Source: Apostichopus parvimensis
Lineage: Eukaryota; Echinodermata; Holothuroidea; Aspidochirotida; Stichopodidae
DNA length: 20,083 bases
Assembly: GCA_000934455.1 (NCBI GenBank)
Contig: KN882214.1
Location: 390,198-410,280 of the forward strand
Direction of reading: 5' to 3'
Shown here: one piece after another, positions 1 to 10,200 of the stretch
How the letters are laid out: the number at the start of each line of letters is the position of its first letter
Position numbering within the stretch: the first letter of the stretch is position 1
Translations under genes and position numbers: made by a program
The notes under the pieces: model-generated
Databases searched by the model: none
What the model saw: only the letters and a program-made list of their open reading frames with translations
What the model was told of the DNA's origin: nothing

Positions 1-287
1 GTATGAAAATATACATATAATATATATATCTTTACTACCGCGAGTTTCTGCTCACTTAGGAAATCAGCTAAACTTTCTTTCCCCAAGCGTTTGTACTTTT
101 TGGTTAAAGTACTTTTGATAAAAGGGAAGAAGATTGGCAAGTTTTACTGACGTTAATGTGTTTACTAACACATCCGATTGAAACTTTGTCTTGGTTAATT
201 CTCATAGGATTTTCTGACGAGTCATTCTGTCTCAGATTTATTTCCAGCTACGGGTTTAAAGATTACAAACAGTAGCCGTCAACTTCT

Positions 288-464
288 ATTTATTTATATA
301 TAAATATGATCCGCTAGCTCACTCGCTCGGAAGATGATTTTTTCAAGAAAAATATAAAGTTTTAACAATTCCGTTACATATTTCTCTCTCCCTCTCTCTC
401 CCAATAAAAAAAGAAGGTAAAAAAGAAGAAGAGACGAGTGATGGCAGAGCGACGCTGCTAAATG
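288..464 (+). promoter_or_regulatory. possible core promoter and 5' non-coding exon (weak)
   Basis: A TATA-like stretch lies at about 288-307. Some 25-35 bases downstream is a CpG-containing segment (CGCTAGCTCACTCGCTCGG, about 312-330) where transcription could start. A CT-rich and then purine-rich leader follows. A six-codon ORF, ATG at 441 to TAA at 461 (M-A-E-R-R-C), ends just before a consensus-like donor GTAAGT at 464. The arrangement (TATA, leader, tiny ORF, donor) would suit a first non-coding exon on the + strand. No known promoter or protein is recognised, and TATA-like strings are common in AT-rich DNA. It competes with the CpG-rich candidate near 4.4 kb. Confidence 0.2.
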
Positions 465-465
465 T

Positions 466-1740
466 AAGTTGGATTCTTGGTTTTATTTTTCCATGATATT
501 GTTTGCCTTTAAAATCATAACAGTACATTCCAGAAAAAACAAGCTTCAATTCTTTCATGAGGGTAATGTTCTCTAGGTTTGGTAAGATATCCGAACATTA
601 AAAGTTCAACTCATGTCGATTACTGCTTCAAATCCTTGCCTTTTTCAACTAAGGTCAAAGGTCTCCAATGGACAAACGCTAGAGACACCGAAGGGTGAAT
701 ATGAATCTGACTTTGTTCGGATCAAGGAGAATCAGATTTCGGGGAGTCGGCATGTAGGCCTATGTATTCAGCCCAGCTTAGAAGTTTAGTTACAGTTGTA
801 CTTTAACAAGAGCTGCATGTGATATATCTGCTCATCCCTACTTCTGCGAAACTTCCATGTTGTATTATTAGTTTTGTTAATGTTACCTACAATATAGCAG
901 ATTGTTTCAACATGCAACTTATGTGACTGTTTACAACGTGTTAACGTAACAATGTCCATGTTCCTCCTCGGTCGAACCCCCTCCCCCTCCCCTCCCCCTT
1001 CCTCCACAGAATTTAACAATAGCTGCATGTGATGAGGCTGTTAACCGCCGAACATCACGTATTTCAATTAACATAGGTTATGTGTCTATTGGTAATACAA
1101 CAAATGAATCAGCTACCAGCTTGTGACATCCCTGAAACTTGTGGCATTATTCATGTTTCGGTCACACTGAGGCTTGTTAAGATATTTTCTGGGTGGGGGA
1201 GGGGGGGGGGATTGGAACCCAGCACTCTTCGTCAGTCGTTGTAGTAAAACGTTCAGTTGGTCGGGGTTTCTATGACATTCAGTCGGAGAAAAGTTAGACC
1301 GCCCCCCGGGCCGAGGACGCTCTTATACATAATGGTTGATGTCCTAATCAAAATCAGCATGTCGGAGGTGAAATTTAGTCCCCCCCCCCCACACCTTTGA
1401 AATCTGCTGAATATCAACAATTCCAACCCATGTTTCGAACATCTTAATAAAGGTATGAGTGTTAGCCTATACTATACATGTATATTATGTCCCTCGGAAT
1501 TTGAATGTCACTGATTTCAAACGGTTCGCTTGTTACCATAGAGATGGGGAGTGACGTATCACTAGCATAGTCTCAAAGATAATGAAGAATCTAGTGCACA
1601 TGACTGACCCCCCCCCTTTCCAGCCTCCACTCCTGTCTGCACCGGTTCTGGTTTATCGACAACAACGTGAATGCAGAATGTTTTGAGGTTAGATATTATA
1701 TGCCTATATTAAAAAGTTTTATTTCAGTATAAAAAGTGAT
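466..1740. other. non-coding AT-rich stretch with G/C homopolymers
   Basis: No gene is supported here. Visible structures are a C/T-rich tract (about 974-1006), a G-rich tract G5-A-G10 (1195-1210), an 11-base C run (1380-1390) and a 9-base C run (1608-1616). Short reading frames across it have no domain, no signal peptide and no supporting codon bias. The sequence GGATTGGAACC beside the G tract resembles an inverted RNA polymerase III B box, but no convincing A box was found. Confidence 0.6.
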
Positions 1741-1760
1741 GACACCTATCAATAAGGGGA

Positions 1761-1828
1761 CCCCTTAAATTAGGGGACCACCTGAATTAACATGACCCAA
1801 TAAATGACAGAACCCCTTAATTTAGGGG
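1761..1828. repeat. pair of 16-bp near-palindromes
   Basis: CCCCTTAAATTAGGGG (1761-1776) and CCCCTTAATTTAGGGG (1813-1828) are near-identical, and each is close to its own reverse complement. Their start points are 52 bp apart. Each could form a short AT-centred stem with GGGG/CCCC ends. They could be remnants of a short inverted-repeat element or a duplicated protein-binding site; the sequence does not decide which. Confidence 0.6.
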
Positions 1829-3538
1829 ACTCGAATCCAGAACTTCGACTGGAGTCTAAAGTAAACGTGTCTGGAGTTCGGTTTCGAGTTGAATCCTTGC
1901 ATAGAGTTGATATTCTTTTTAGAATCACAAAGCTTCTTAGGTTTTGTCTGGTATTTTAAACTGAAAAGTAAATCAGCATAGTCTACGGATGACCCAAATA
2001 GGAACGATTCTTGATCTGTGCGTCACAGTGATGTTTGAATGTGACGAAAAATAACTAGTCACCTTGGTAACACTAGATAACCCAAAGATGCATAGTGGCG
2101 TTCCATTAGATTGTATGCGTGTGAGTATATATATAGGCTCCCTGATGTGAGAAGTAGCATACTTTCTCTTGCTTATCGAAAAGACATTGTCACCTCATTC
2201 ATGATCTTCTTCGGCCCAATATTTGAGGTATATATCCTTCAGTATCTCATTCAAATGAAAATATATTTATATCCCATTTGCCTCAGGCAACATAATTGAC
2301 TACGGGTCTGTATCGCCTGACCTTCTCGGCAGGCCTACTCCCGCCTTCCTCATACGTATATAAGGCTGTAGGCTATTTACCAATAACTTGATAGGCATAC
2401 CGATTGTACAAAACATTTCAAAAAAATCTTTGATATATATGTATGTTATTTTTGCAAGGTCACCGTACACATAATCTTAAACCTACCTAAAAAGAAAATT
2501 CTAAAAAAAAACCTTGATCACTGAAATGTAGGCCTACATTCAACCCGTCACAGCTTTATGAATTTATTTAATCGATTACGATAAATAAAGCTTACTAAAA
2601 GTAAAACAAAAATAGTGTGATTAGGAACATTCCGTGAAAGATATGGTACTGGAATTACCGGTATGTACGTAAAAATTGTTAAACAAACAAGATATTACAT
2701 GGACGGAAACACAAGAAGTAAAGGATAATTTAATTTTCGATCGCGTTGACTATGTAAGTACAGGACAGATCTATATGTTTTGTTGTCTTAGATGGTGATT
2801 ATCTATTATCAGGTTCCCGGTGTCTCCGACATCATTAATAATACATAGAAGGTATGGAACGTTGTGAACTCTGCATCGATGCGCTAGTTTCAGTATTACT
2901 TATCCATATGTTGCGCAAATCTATATAGCCAGTGAATTCGGTTTGGACAATTGATGAAACGAGTAACGGAACATTAGCACCAGGAACGGGGGTGATGGTG
3001 GGGTTTGGAATGGGGTGTCCAGGGGTGTCTTTCTGCCCTCTCGCCTTGTCAATTAGGGATACACTCCACGGCAGTTCTAAATCATCTCATGCCTCTGCTT
3101 TAGCAAAAATAGTGCCAGGCAACCAAAATGACGAATTCTTCGTTTTTTTTATATATCGCAAGATCACAATGCCTTCAAATTGTTGATTTTATTTAGATAA
3201 AACGATAAAATATTGAAGTATTTAGAAAAAGGAGTAATTTGGGTATAAAATTTTCGTATTTTTTTTTGTCCCATCTGAGCCATCGTAATATCCATAAAAC
3301 AAACATTCTTGCATAGAAAAGAAGCCAGACCATTACTATCCCTTTTTGGAAGCTTCTACGGCGGGCTTAATAAAATTAGTTTTATTCTATGGTTTTGAAT
3401 GTCTTAAATGTTTTTTTTTATATTTTAAATTATAATTAAGGGAGGCAAGGTGATTGGGGTCCCTTTTTCGAGAAACATAAATTGTTCAATGTCAACAGTG
3501 GCGTTGGATCTATAGCATTTTTTACTGGGATGGGGTGT
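1829..3538. other. AT-rich stretch, no gene recognised
   Basis: This is AT-rich sequence with scattered TAGGCCTA-type words (for example around 2331 and 2528) and short A or T runs. A frame at 2932-3186 stays open for 84 codons, but its translation is glycine- and serine-rich with no domain. It is best read as chance openness across a locally GC-rich patch (about 2980-3090). No tRNA, repeat array or transposon end is seen. Confidence 0.55.
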
Positions 3539-3559
3539 GGGGGGGGGGGGGGGGGGGGG
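3539..3559 (+). repeat. poly-G tract, 21 G
   Basis: An uninterrupted run of 21 G residues is preceded by GGGATGGGGTGT. It is the longest homopolymer in the window and can form a G-quadruplex on the + strand. Its exact length in an assembly is unreliable because such runs slip in replication and sequencing. Confidence 0.9.
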
Positions 3560-3801
3560 AGTACGGGAAAATACTTACAAGTCTGATCTTTCACCGTTAT
3601 CTTTAATGCATAAGTATAACATATAATAGCGTATAATATGTAGTACACATTTTTAAGTTCAAAGGTATGAACTATTCTTTAGGTTGTTAACGTTAAGATT
3701 GTCGCAAATTGTTTCGTTTATTTTCGTTTATTTTATTTGTTTTTTCTCAACATATATACAACAAATGTAGCGAATACAGAGAGTTATGGAATGTGAAAGG
3801 A

Positions 3802-3843
3802 AGTGTATCAGGAAACCCTTGTGGGCTTATCTAGTGATACACT
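3802..3843. repeat. imperfect inverted repeat / hairpin
   Basis: AGTGTATCA (3802-3810) is the exact reverse complement of TGATACACT (3835-3843), giving a 9-bp stem. Outside it, GG (3799-3800) can pair with CC (3844-3845) around a one-base bulge. The 24-base interior contains CCC and GGG tracts (AAACCCTTGTGGGCTT) that can form an inner stem. A polypurine tract follows at about 3877-3949. Hairpin plus A-rich tail resembles the 3' end of some non-LTR retrotransposons, but no coding part of an element is present, so that identity is only a suggestion. Confidence 0.5.
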
Positions 3844-3876
3844 CCCTGTAAATAGAGTACACAAATAACTTACAAA

Positions 3877-3949
3877 AAGAATTAAGAAAAGAACTAAGAA
3901 AAAGAGAAGAAAAGAAGAAAGGAAGAAAAGGGAAAAAAAGAAAGAGGAA
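3877..3949 (+). repeat. polypurine (A/G) low-complexity tract
   Basis: About 70 bases consist almost only of A and G in AAGAAAAG/AAAGAAGG-type units, with very few pyrimidines. It lies just downstream of the 3802-3843 hairpin. It is simple low-complexity sequence; it could be the decayed tail of a retroelement or an independent microsatellite. Confidence 0.75.
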
Positions 3950-4369
3950 CCTCAATTATTGAGTTTAGCACATATGTATTTATGTTTAAAGCTTATTACA
4001 TGTCATTGTCACCTTCCTTGCAAAATTATTTCTCTTTAGTATCAAATTACAGATTTAACACAAAACCCCCCAAAAATATATATATATAAAAAAAATATGA
4101 CATTACGTCATAACAACTTTTCATTTCTACTTCCGGAGTCAAACTTTGGAATTCACCTGATAATATTAAAAATTGTAACTCTATAGTTTAAAAAAATGTA
4201 TAAACAAACGTTATTGCAATCTCAGATGGGTTCAGGTTAAGATACATTCATTAAATAACTGTAAAACAAGGGAAGGGTATGTGTGTCAAAGCCTATTGCT
4301 CTTTCCTATTGATCTCATTTTGTTGTTTGCCTGTGTAGGCCTACATTTTCTTGATGTGTGTATAGTCGA

Positions 4370-4870
4370 TCGCTTTCTCCAGTCATTCGTCACATCAACT
4401 GCGGCAACTAGCGAACCGTGATAAACTAGCAATTACGAAGTCTCCAATTCTGGACACGTGGATTACTCAAGTCACCTGCAGAACTTGAGACCGAAACTCA
4501 GTCGAAGATCTTTGATAAAGCTGACGGCTGAACAATAACGGTAATGCTAACTAAGTTTCAATTAAATACCTTTAGCTTTTGCAGTAAATAATATTCCTGC
4601 AGATAGATTTGTTTCTATAGTTGTTAAGGCGCTCTTTGCCCATATACTTTTTAAAGGACTGGTTCGAGATTCGCAGAACCCATACATAACATTAGCTTAC
4701 TTTGGGGTAGCCTAGTAATAGCATGTGATGTGTACGAAAGTCGGCAGACGGTATGTAAACCCTGAAAGGCTTTGCATGCTGTATGTTATTGTGTAGTCTG
4801 CACAGGGTACGTGGGCGGGACGGGACGGGGGTAACCTTAGAAGGCCTAACGTTAGGGCGTTTTCATTTTA
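4370..4870 (+). promoter_or_regulatory. CpG-rich candidate promoter / first non-coding exon
   Basis: CpG dinucleotides are clustered here: I count about eleven between 4370 and 4545, against few in the flanks. A perfect E-box CACGTG (4455-4460, the USF/Myc-type core) lies inside. A possible donor, AACG then GTAATG, falls at 4541. Downstream are a G-quadruplex motif (4813-4831) and the palindrome CCTAACGTTAGG (4845-4856). Together these suit a TATA-less promoter with a short non-coding first exon reading toward the signal-peptide exon at 19.6 kb. No transcript evidence exists, and the donor is only moderate. Confidence 0.25.
4813..4831 (+). promoter_or_regulatory. G-quadruplex / GC-box-like motif
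   Basis: The run reads GGG-C-GGG-AC-GGG-AC-GGGGG, a canonical intramolecular G-quadruplex pattern with loops of one, two and two bases. GGGCGGG within it also resembles an Sp1/KLF-type GC box. It is about 270 bases downstream of the possible donor at 4541, where promoter-proximal introns often carry such elements. Folding potential is visible in the sequence; any regulatory role is inferred. Confidence 0.55.
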
Positions 4871-5319
4871 GACACACCCAAATTGTTCTCGCCTTGCTCT
4901 TTATTGACTGTTAACAGTAGGCAGCTACACAGCTTAGCTGCTCCTATAATTATAAGATCTTTCTGAGGGATTAATCAGACAGGCTGATACTGTGACAAGC
5001 ACTATTTTTCAGTAATAATAATATCGTACAATTTGTAGGCCTAACCACTGTGCTGACATTCAGTCTTAAGTTAGGTAGTTTTCTCAGTAGGCTAACTTTA
5101 ACCTAGCCAAGTGCTCAATGCCGTCATTATTCCTTCCTTCCTCTTATTTTAACGTTGACCTACTTATTCAGATTGGGTTACAAAAAAATGTATTAAATGT
5201 CAATCTACCAACAGAGTCATAAAGGTGGTTGGGTTTTCATTAAGGAAGCTCTCTGTCATAAAATGACTATGAGTTCAAACTAGATTGTTAAATTCAAGAC
5301 AGTGATGTGCTCAAACTTG

Positions 5320-5335
5320 AAAAAAAAAAAAAAAA
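5320..5335 (+). repeat. poly-A tract, 16 A
   Basis: A run of 16 A residues follows CTTG. It could mark the tail of an old retroposed copy, but the sequence to its left shows no recognisable SINE, LINE or processed gene. No target-site duplication was found around it. Confidence 0.85.
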
Positions 5336-5633
5336 CTTTACAATTATGAGCTGACGGTATAGGTGCATGAGGAGCGAATGAGAGGGGAAGGATAGGGGAT
5401 GGGTGACAGGGACAAATTGTAGAAAAGGATATCCTTATTTCTTTTTGGGAGCAAAGCCAAAATACTTTAAAAAAAATCAGTTACAGGTGAGGAAATATAT
5501 TTCAGTGTGTCAAAGGTTGAAGAGTTGCTTGCTCACAGAACTTCTAGAAGTAGAAAATAAGTCCCCTTTCGTTATGAGGAATATCAGTTGCACCAGCCCT
5601 TTCTTTCGTTACTTGGGTTCTTGCCACTCTTAC

Positions 5634-5735
5634 TGAGGTGAAGGGATCGAAGTTGTTCACTCTCTTCTCGCTAATATGATGCTCTTTCTTCTTCCTCTCC
5701 ATCTTGATGAGCTTCTTGGTGACCTTAGTAGTTTT
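5634..5735 (-). CDS. possible minus-strand exon or gene fragment, lysine-rich (weak)
   Basis: On the minus strand, 34 codons are bounded by a TAG (usable as an AG acceptor, with a C-rich tract and CCCCAG just upstream) and a strong donor TCA|GTAAGA. The frame reads K-T-T-K-V-T-K-K-L-I-K-M-E-R-K-K-K-E, then H-H-I-S-E-K-R-V-N-N-F-D-P-F-T-S. Third positions favour G or C (AAG, GTC, ACC, CTC, ATC, GAG, TTC), unlike the AT-rich surroundings, which is what real coding sequence tends to show. The frame stays open past the donor to a TAG near 5548. I do not recognise the protein. It could be a small internal exon, a fragment of a retroposed gene, or chance. Confidence 0.2.
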
Positions 5736-5739
5736 CTAT

Positions 5740-7001
5740 TTAATGTCTGGGGAGTGGGAGGAGCGTTACTGGAAAGTGTTCTACAGTATGTGCTTGGTCT
5801 TCCAACTAGTATCTTCATTGGAGAGGAAGATTTGCATGGAGTCGTATACATATCACTTCTTTTACCAATCTGCAAGTTTTTATCCTATAAAAGATCTGAG
5901 CAAGTAATTTCTGTTCTCATTTGCTTCATTTTTTTACCAGATGTGTAAAAGATTCAAAGCTGTGATTTAAATCAATGATTTTTCTAAAGATAAAAGAATC
6001 ATTTAAATCAGCCAACTAGGGAAACTAGAATAGTATCAATCACATCAGCTTTATCAAAACTATGTACAAGTTTATAAAAAAAGATTAATCGACCATAAAT
6101 ATAAGTGTTTGCTTTCTCTCACCAGCATTTAAGGCAAAATAATATCCTGCTTGGCTTTGGAGAACTTATTAATAACATTGATAGCAACATTCGTGTAAGA
6201 GAAAGTGATAGACAAGATAGGCCTTTCACTAAATTATTCACTTAACCTTTGACTTTCTTCATTATAGGTACGCTTTCTTTTTCATTTCCTTTAATGTGAA
6301 GGATTGCTTGTAGAAAGCAAATTTCCATTTTCAAGGGCTCCATTTCCCCTATGAATAGGATTGTTACTCTTCAAAAAGAAATATTATTTTCTAAATTAAA
6401 AGAAAATGAAACAGAAACTAATATACAATACATGGGTAAGAGGGTTTAAGAGAGTAAGATGTATGAATACCCTAAAACAATTGAATAAATTGCACACATC
6501 TGTATTATTATTTCACTTCAATTAGATGGACATTTTGTCGACAGATAGTGCGATAACAAAGACAAGAAGATTGCTGCTACTGTACAGTACTGTAGCTCTA
6601 GATTTCAGTTCTTTGAAGTTCATTAATTTTGTCAGAAAATAGACCACAGTGGGTAGTCTGTGTTGTCATCATGGCACAGTTTCTTTTTAAAAAGCAAACA
6701 TTTTCTTTGCTTTTATAATACTGTTGTAAATTTGTCCTTGAAGAGAAGCTTGGAATGCCCGGTTAGCTCTGTCAGTTTACTCTGAAATCAAGGTTTCTGA
6801 TCAATAATACTTTTTGGTAAAGTTTTATATTTTTTTTATTATCGCTTTAAGTTATAATGACTAAAACATTTTCAGCTGAATGTTTTTTTCCGACATGACG
6901 TATCCTGTTCTTGCTATAAACAATAGCCTATATAGTAAATCAAATATCACCTACATTTAAACATCCATGTTAGCAATTATCATTTATATATGGTCTAACT
7001 T
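5740..7001. other. AT-rich non-coding stretch, no gene recognised
   Basis: This holds A/T-rich sequence with many short T and A runs. The first clear copies of the TACAGTA/TACTGTA word appear here (5783; a dense copy at 6578-6594). Frames open across 5676-5948 on the + strand are hydrophobic because they lie opposite the lysine-rich minus-strand frame, and they show no domain. No RNA gene or transposon end was seen. Confidence 0.6.
6578..6594. repeat. TACTGTACAGTACTGTA palindromic word cluster
   Basis: It contains the 12-bp perfect palindrome TACTGTACAGTA followed by CTGTA. The same palindrome recurs at 14166-14177 and 14996-15007, and single TACTGTA or TACAGTA words recur every few hundred bases from here to the right end. 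Origin and function are unknown. Confidence 0.8.
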
Positions 7002-7257
7002 TGTGGTATATTCCTTTAAGTTTACCCTAGTTCAATCCTAGTCATCTTTTGCCAACACATCACTGGTATCAGTTACCTTTAGAATGAGTTTCTGAAAACA
7101 TATACAGTATGTACTGTACTTCATGTTGCAGAAACTTAAGAGTAAGTGTTTGACGCAAATTGTGGCATATATTACTTTAAGTTTACCTTATTTCAATCCA
7201 GTCATCTTTTGCAAAGACATCATTGGCATCAGTTACCTGTAGAATGAGTTTGTGAAA
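7002..7257 (+). repeat. diverged direct duplication, ~96-bp unit, 159-bp offset
   Basis: Copy 1 (7002-7097) and copy 2 (7161-7257) align along their whole length with a modest number of substitutions and small indels. Shared blocks include CTTTAAGTTTACC, AGTCATCTTTTGC, ATCAGTTACCT and AGAATGAGTTT. The spacer holds TACAGTATGTACTGTA (7103-7118). The divergence suggests an old local duplication. No reading frame is conserved between the copies. Confidence 0.85.
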
Positions 7258-10200
7258 TGTATATCCTGTATTGACACAAAGGGCTTTTGCATCTATGTGC
7301 TGGTTTATAAATCCTTAGTTCTTCTGGGGAGTTCGGTAACAGCTGAGTAGATGTACTGTAAGTTTTAAAGTGTTGTCTGCCTATTAGAACTATTCAAGTA
7401 TTGAATTACTACAAGAGGGTGAAAATCTAACCTACCCTTTTGTCATCATTGAGCTAAACGTTAAAGTAGTTGGTTGACATTTCATCATTAAAATTACCAA
7501 ACCTTGTTCCATTATCTACCAGATTCAAACAGCTTGACTTATGCATTATTCAATGCAGTGATGTTATGTAGTGTTTCATCTAAAATGTTGTCTTTTTTAA
7601 AAAATGTTTTCTCTCTAGTAACCTTGTAGGTACCGTAGTAACAAACATTTCATAGGTATCATAGGGGAGTTTTACAATAAACTGTAGTGTACATTGAGCT
7701 TGTGAACATACATACTGTACATACGCTGTACTAAAACAGGATTTTAATGAAGCAGAAAGAAATTTTCCTTCAAAGTTAAAACATAAAATTTGCTCATCTT
7801 GTCAGTGTGGTAGAACTGTCACTCAGGTAATAAATAATAAGAACTGTCAATGTTTTCAGATCCCCTTCTTCATCATGTTAGCTTCTAAGTTTAAGCAGCT
7901 GTTTGGTTTCATTAGTAAAATCGATTACATTTTAAGATGTTTCTCTTCCCCCAGGATTCATGGGGATGTTATAAAGTAAGCTTTGAAATTGTCTTCCTCA
8001 GAAATGGTAAAAGTGCAAAAAGTTGAGGTATTTGAGAGACTGTAAAAAGAGTATTTGGTAGTGAATAGTACATATGCAAGTCGGAGTGCCATAAGAGTTT
8101 AAATTTTTTGTCACGTTTGCTATTGTTAAACTTCCCTGTTCACATAGGGTACATTGTGGTTGGTCATTTTGTTGTTTTATCTGTATAGTACACCCTATAG
8201 TACAAAGACACATGACAATCTCTTCAAGCACTTGTCATTCATGGATACAGCTTAATTTGGATTAAGGTGCTCACGTCTAATCCCTTTAGCACATATCCTA
8301 GTCTGAACACACTTTTCTTAAGCTGTCTGTAGTGTCCTGTTTAAATACATAGGATGTACAGTAATGAATATATGGACCAATGGCTAGTGAAATTGTATGG
8401 AAAACAATGAAATATCCTGTCATTGGGCCCTTTGAATTTACCAGAAAAATGAAAGGGAGTCCCATTTATAAGCATTTTTTTATTACAGTTATAAATAGTT
8501 ACTGCTATCCCCTAGAACATGATTAGAAAATTATGCAAATTGATCTGATATTTCCCTCTCAATTACCTGTTTCTAGGTATTTTGACGACTGTTAAGCGCC
8601 TGCAGAAATGAAAAGTGGGGGAAAAAAAAAACATGTGAGATATTTTAGCAATTAAAACTGTAAATACTCTGGCATTCATAGCATTAAATAAACTCTGATG
8701 AACTTCTTTGTAGGCCCTGTACCAGGTACAGAGAAAGTGCGTATCCATCGTAAGTTTTCAGTAAAAAGCTGGGGTCTCAATTTCAAAGATTTCTACGGTC
8801 AGTCTATTGACTGAATATGTATAGTGGACACTGAACTAGATACAATGGTCGTTTATTACCGGTGATAAACTCAACTTCAAAATTTATCATATAACAGAAT
8901 GCACTGTTGATATTATACCACAGACAATTTTCAAGAATTAAGAAGATTTTCTTGTTAAACCCTCATTTTAATCCCCCCACCCACACCCAAGTTTGTGTAA
9001 AAGTTCTGTTTGTTTTTGTCTATGCCTATTGCCAATTGCAGTGATTTATTGGAATGTTAAAATCCTAACCAATTATAGTGGACAGTTTGTTATCTAAATG
9101 GACTTTTTGGGGTCAGATGTTGAGGTAATCTCGTGTCTGATGGGGAGGTAACATGGCAGTCCTGGGAGTGGGAATGAATGGGACTAAAGTACATGCCTGC
9201 CTTGTAACCTACTGAACAATCATCGATAAGAGAAATGTTTGGTAAATTAAGCTGGCATTCACCAATGATCAGCACATAGACAGGGTTCTGGTGGTATAGT
9301 CCTAACCCTCTGGAAAGACTAAACTAAACTGAATTTGGTCTTTGGACAGCTATACTGTAGTCAGGCTGATCTGGAAAAGGTTGATAGGGATCCTATTGAA
9401 CATTGCTTTGCTATACACCAAAAAGGAAAAAAACTCTTTAAGAAAAAAAGAAAAAAAGAAAAAGTCACCAGGAAAGACCCTGGGCACGAAAACCAAACTA
9501 CCGAATGACTGATCCGCTCTCAACCCCAGTCCCCGTGCATTGGGACTGTGACTGTGTGATCATCGAAGTTGAAAACATGATTGTCTATGAGAGTCTTCCA
9601 AAGAAATGTAAAGTTATGAAACAACTTATATGTGAATTAGAAAATAATGAAAAGAACTACTGAAAACTTAGTACTGTATTAAGTTTTCAATTTCAACATT
9701 TTCTCCCGGTTTAGCATATATCTTGTAAGTTTCATGTCACCATATCATCCATTTAAGATGAAATCCATGTTTATATTGTACCCTTCAAGGCAAATTTACT
9801 TGACATTTGTTTACCCACCTGCAGTTTTAAGTGATAGTTCTATAATTTGCATAAATTATCAACGCTAATTTATCGAAAAATATTGTTAACCGAGTGCAGT
9901 AATGATTGTTTTGTAAGAGTACAAATATTTTCCTTTGTCAAAGTTACATTTTGTATTGAAATTAACTCCATAAAATAATAGTCTATTAAAGGGGGAAAAA
10001 TATGTAAATAAAGACAGGATGCGATAATTTAGTTCACCAGAATTTTACCAGGAATAGTGCAAACTATGTATGCATTTATAAATTGAAATAAGTTTCCTTT
10101 TGTGGAAATTACTTGTCGGTTTGAGAAAAATGTATAACCACACTGTGGACACAACCCTCTCTTAGTTGAAGGTTAGGAGACCTTAAATATGTGAACTGTT

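Noticed and set aside
1192-1260. tRNA or tRNA-derived SINE on the minus strand
   Set aside because: GGGTTCCAATCC resembles a B box with one mismatch, but there is no A box at the right distance and no cloverleaf.
2932-3186. 84-residue glycine/serine-rich plus-strand frame
   Set aside because: No family resemblance, and it crosses into T-rich and A-rich simple sequence. Openness is explained by local GC content.
5676-5948. Hydrophobic 90-residue plus-strand frame resembling a membrane protein
   Set aside because: Hydrophobicity arises from being antisense to a lysine-rich purine stretch and from T-rich sequence. There is no supporting splice or start context.
9280-9600. SINE with A-box-like GTGGTATAGTCCTAAC and an A-rich tract
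   Set aside because: No B box at the expected spacing, no target duplication, and the A-rich tract is internal.
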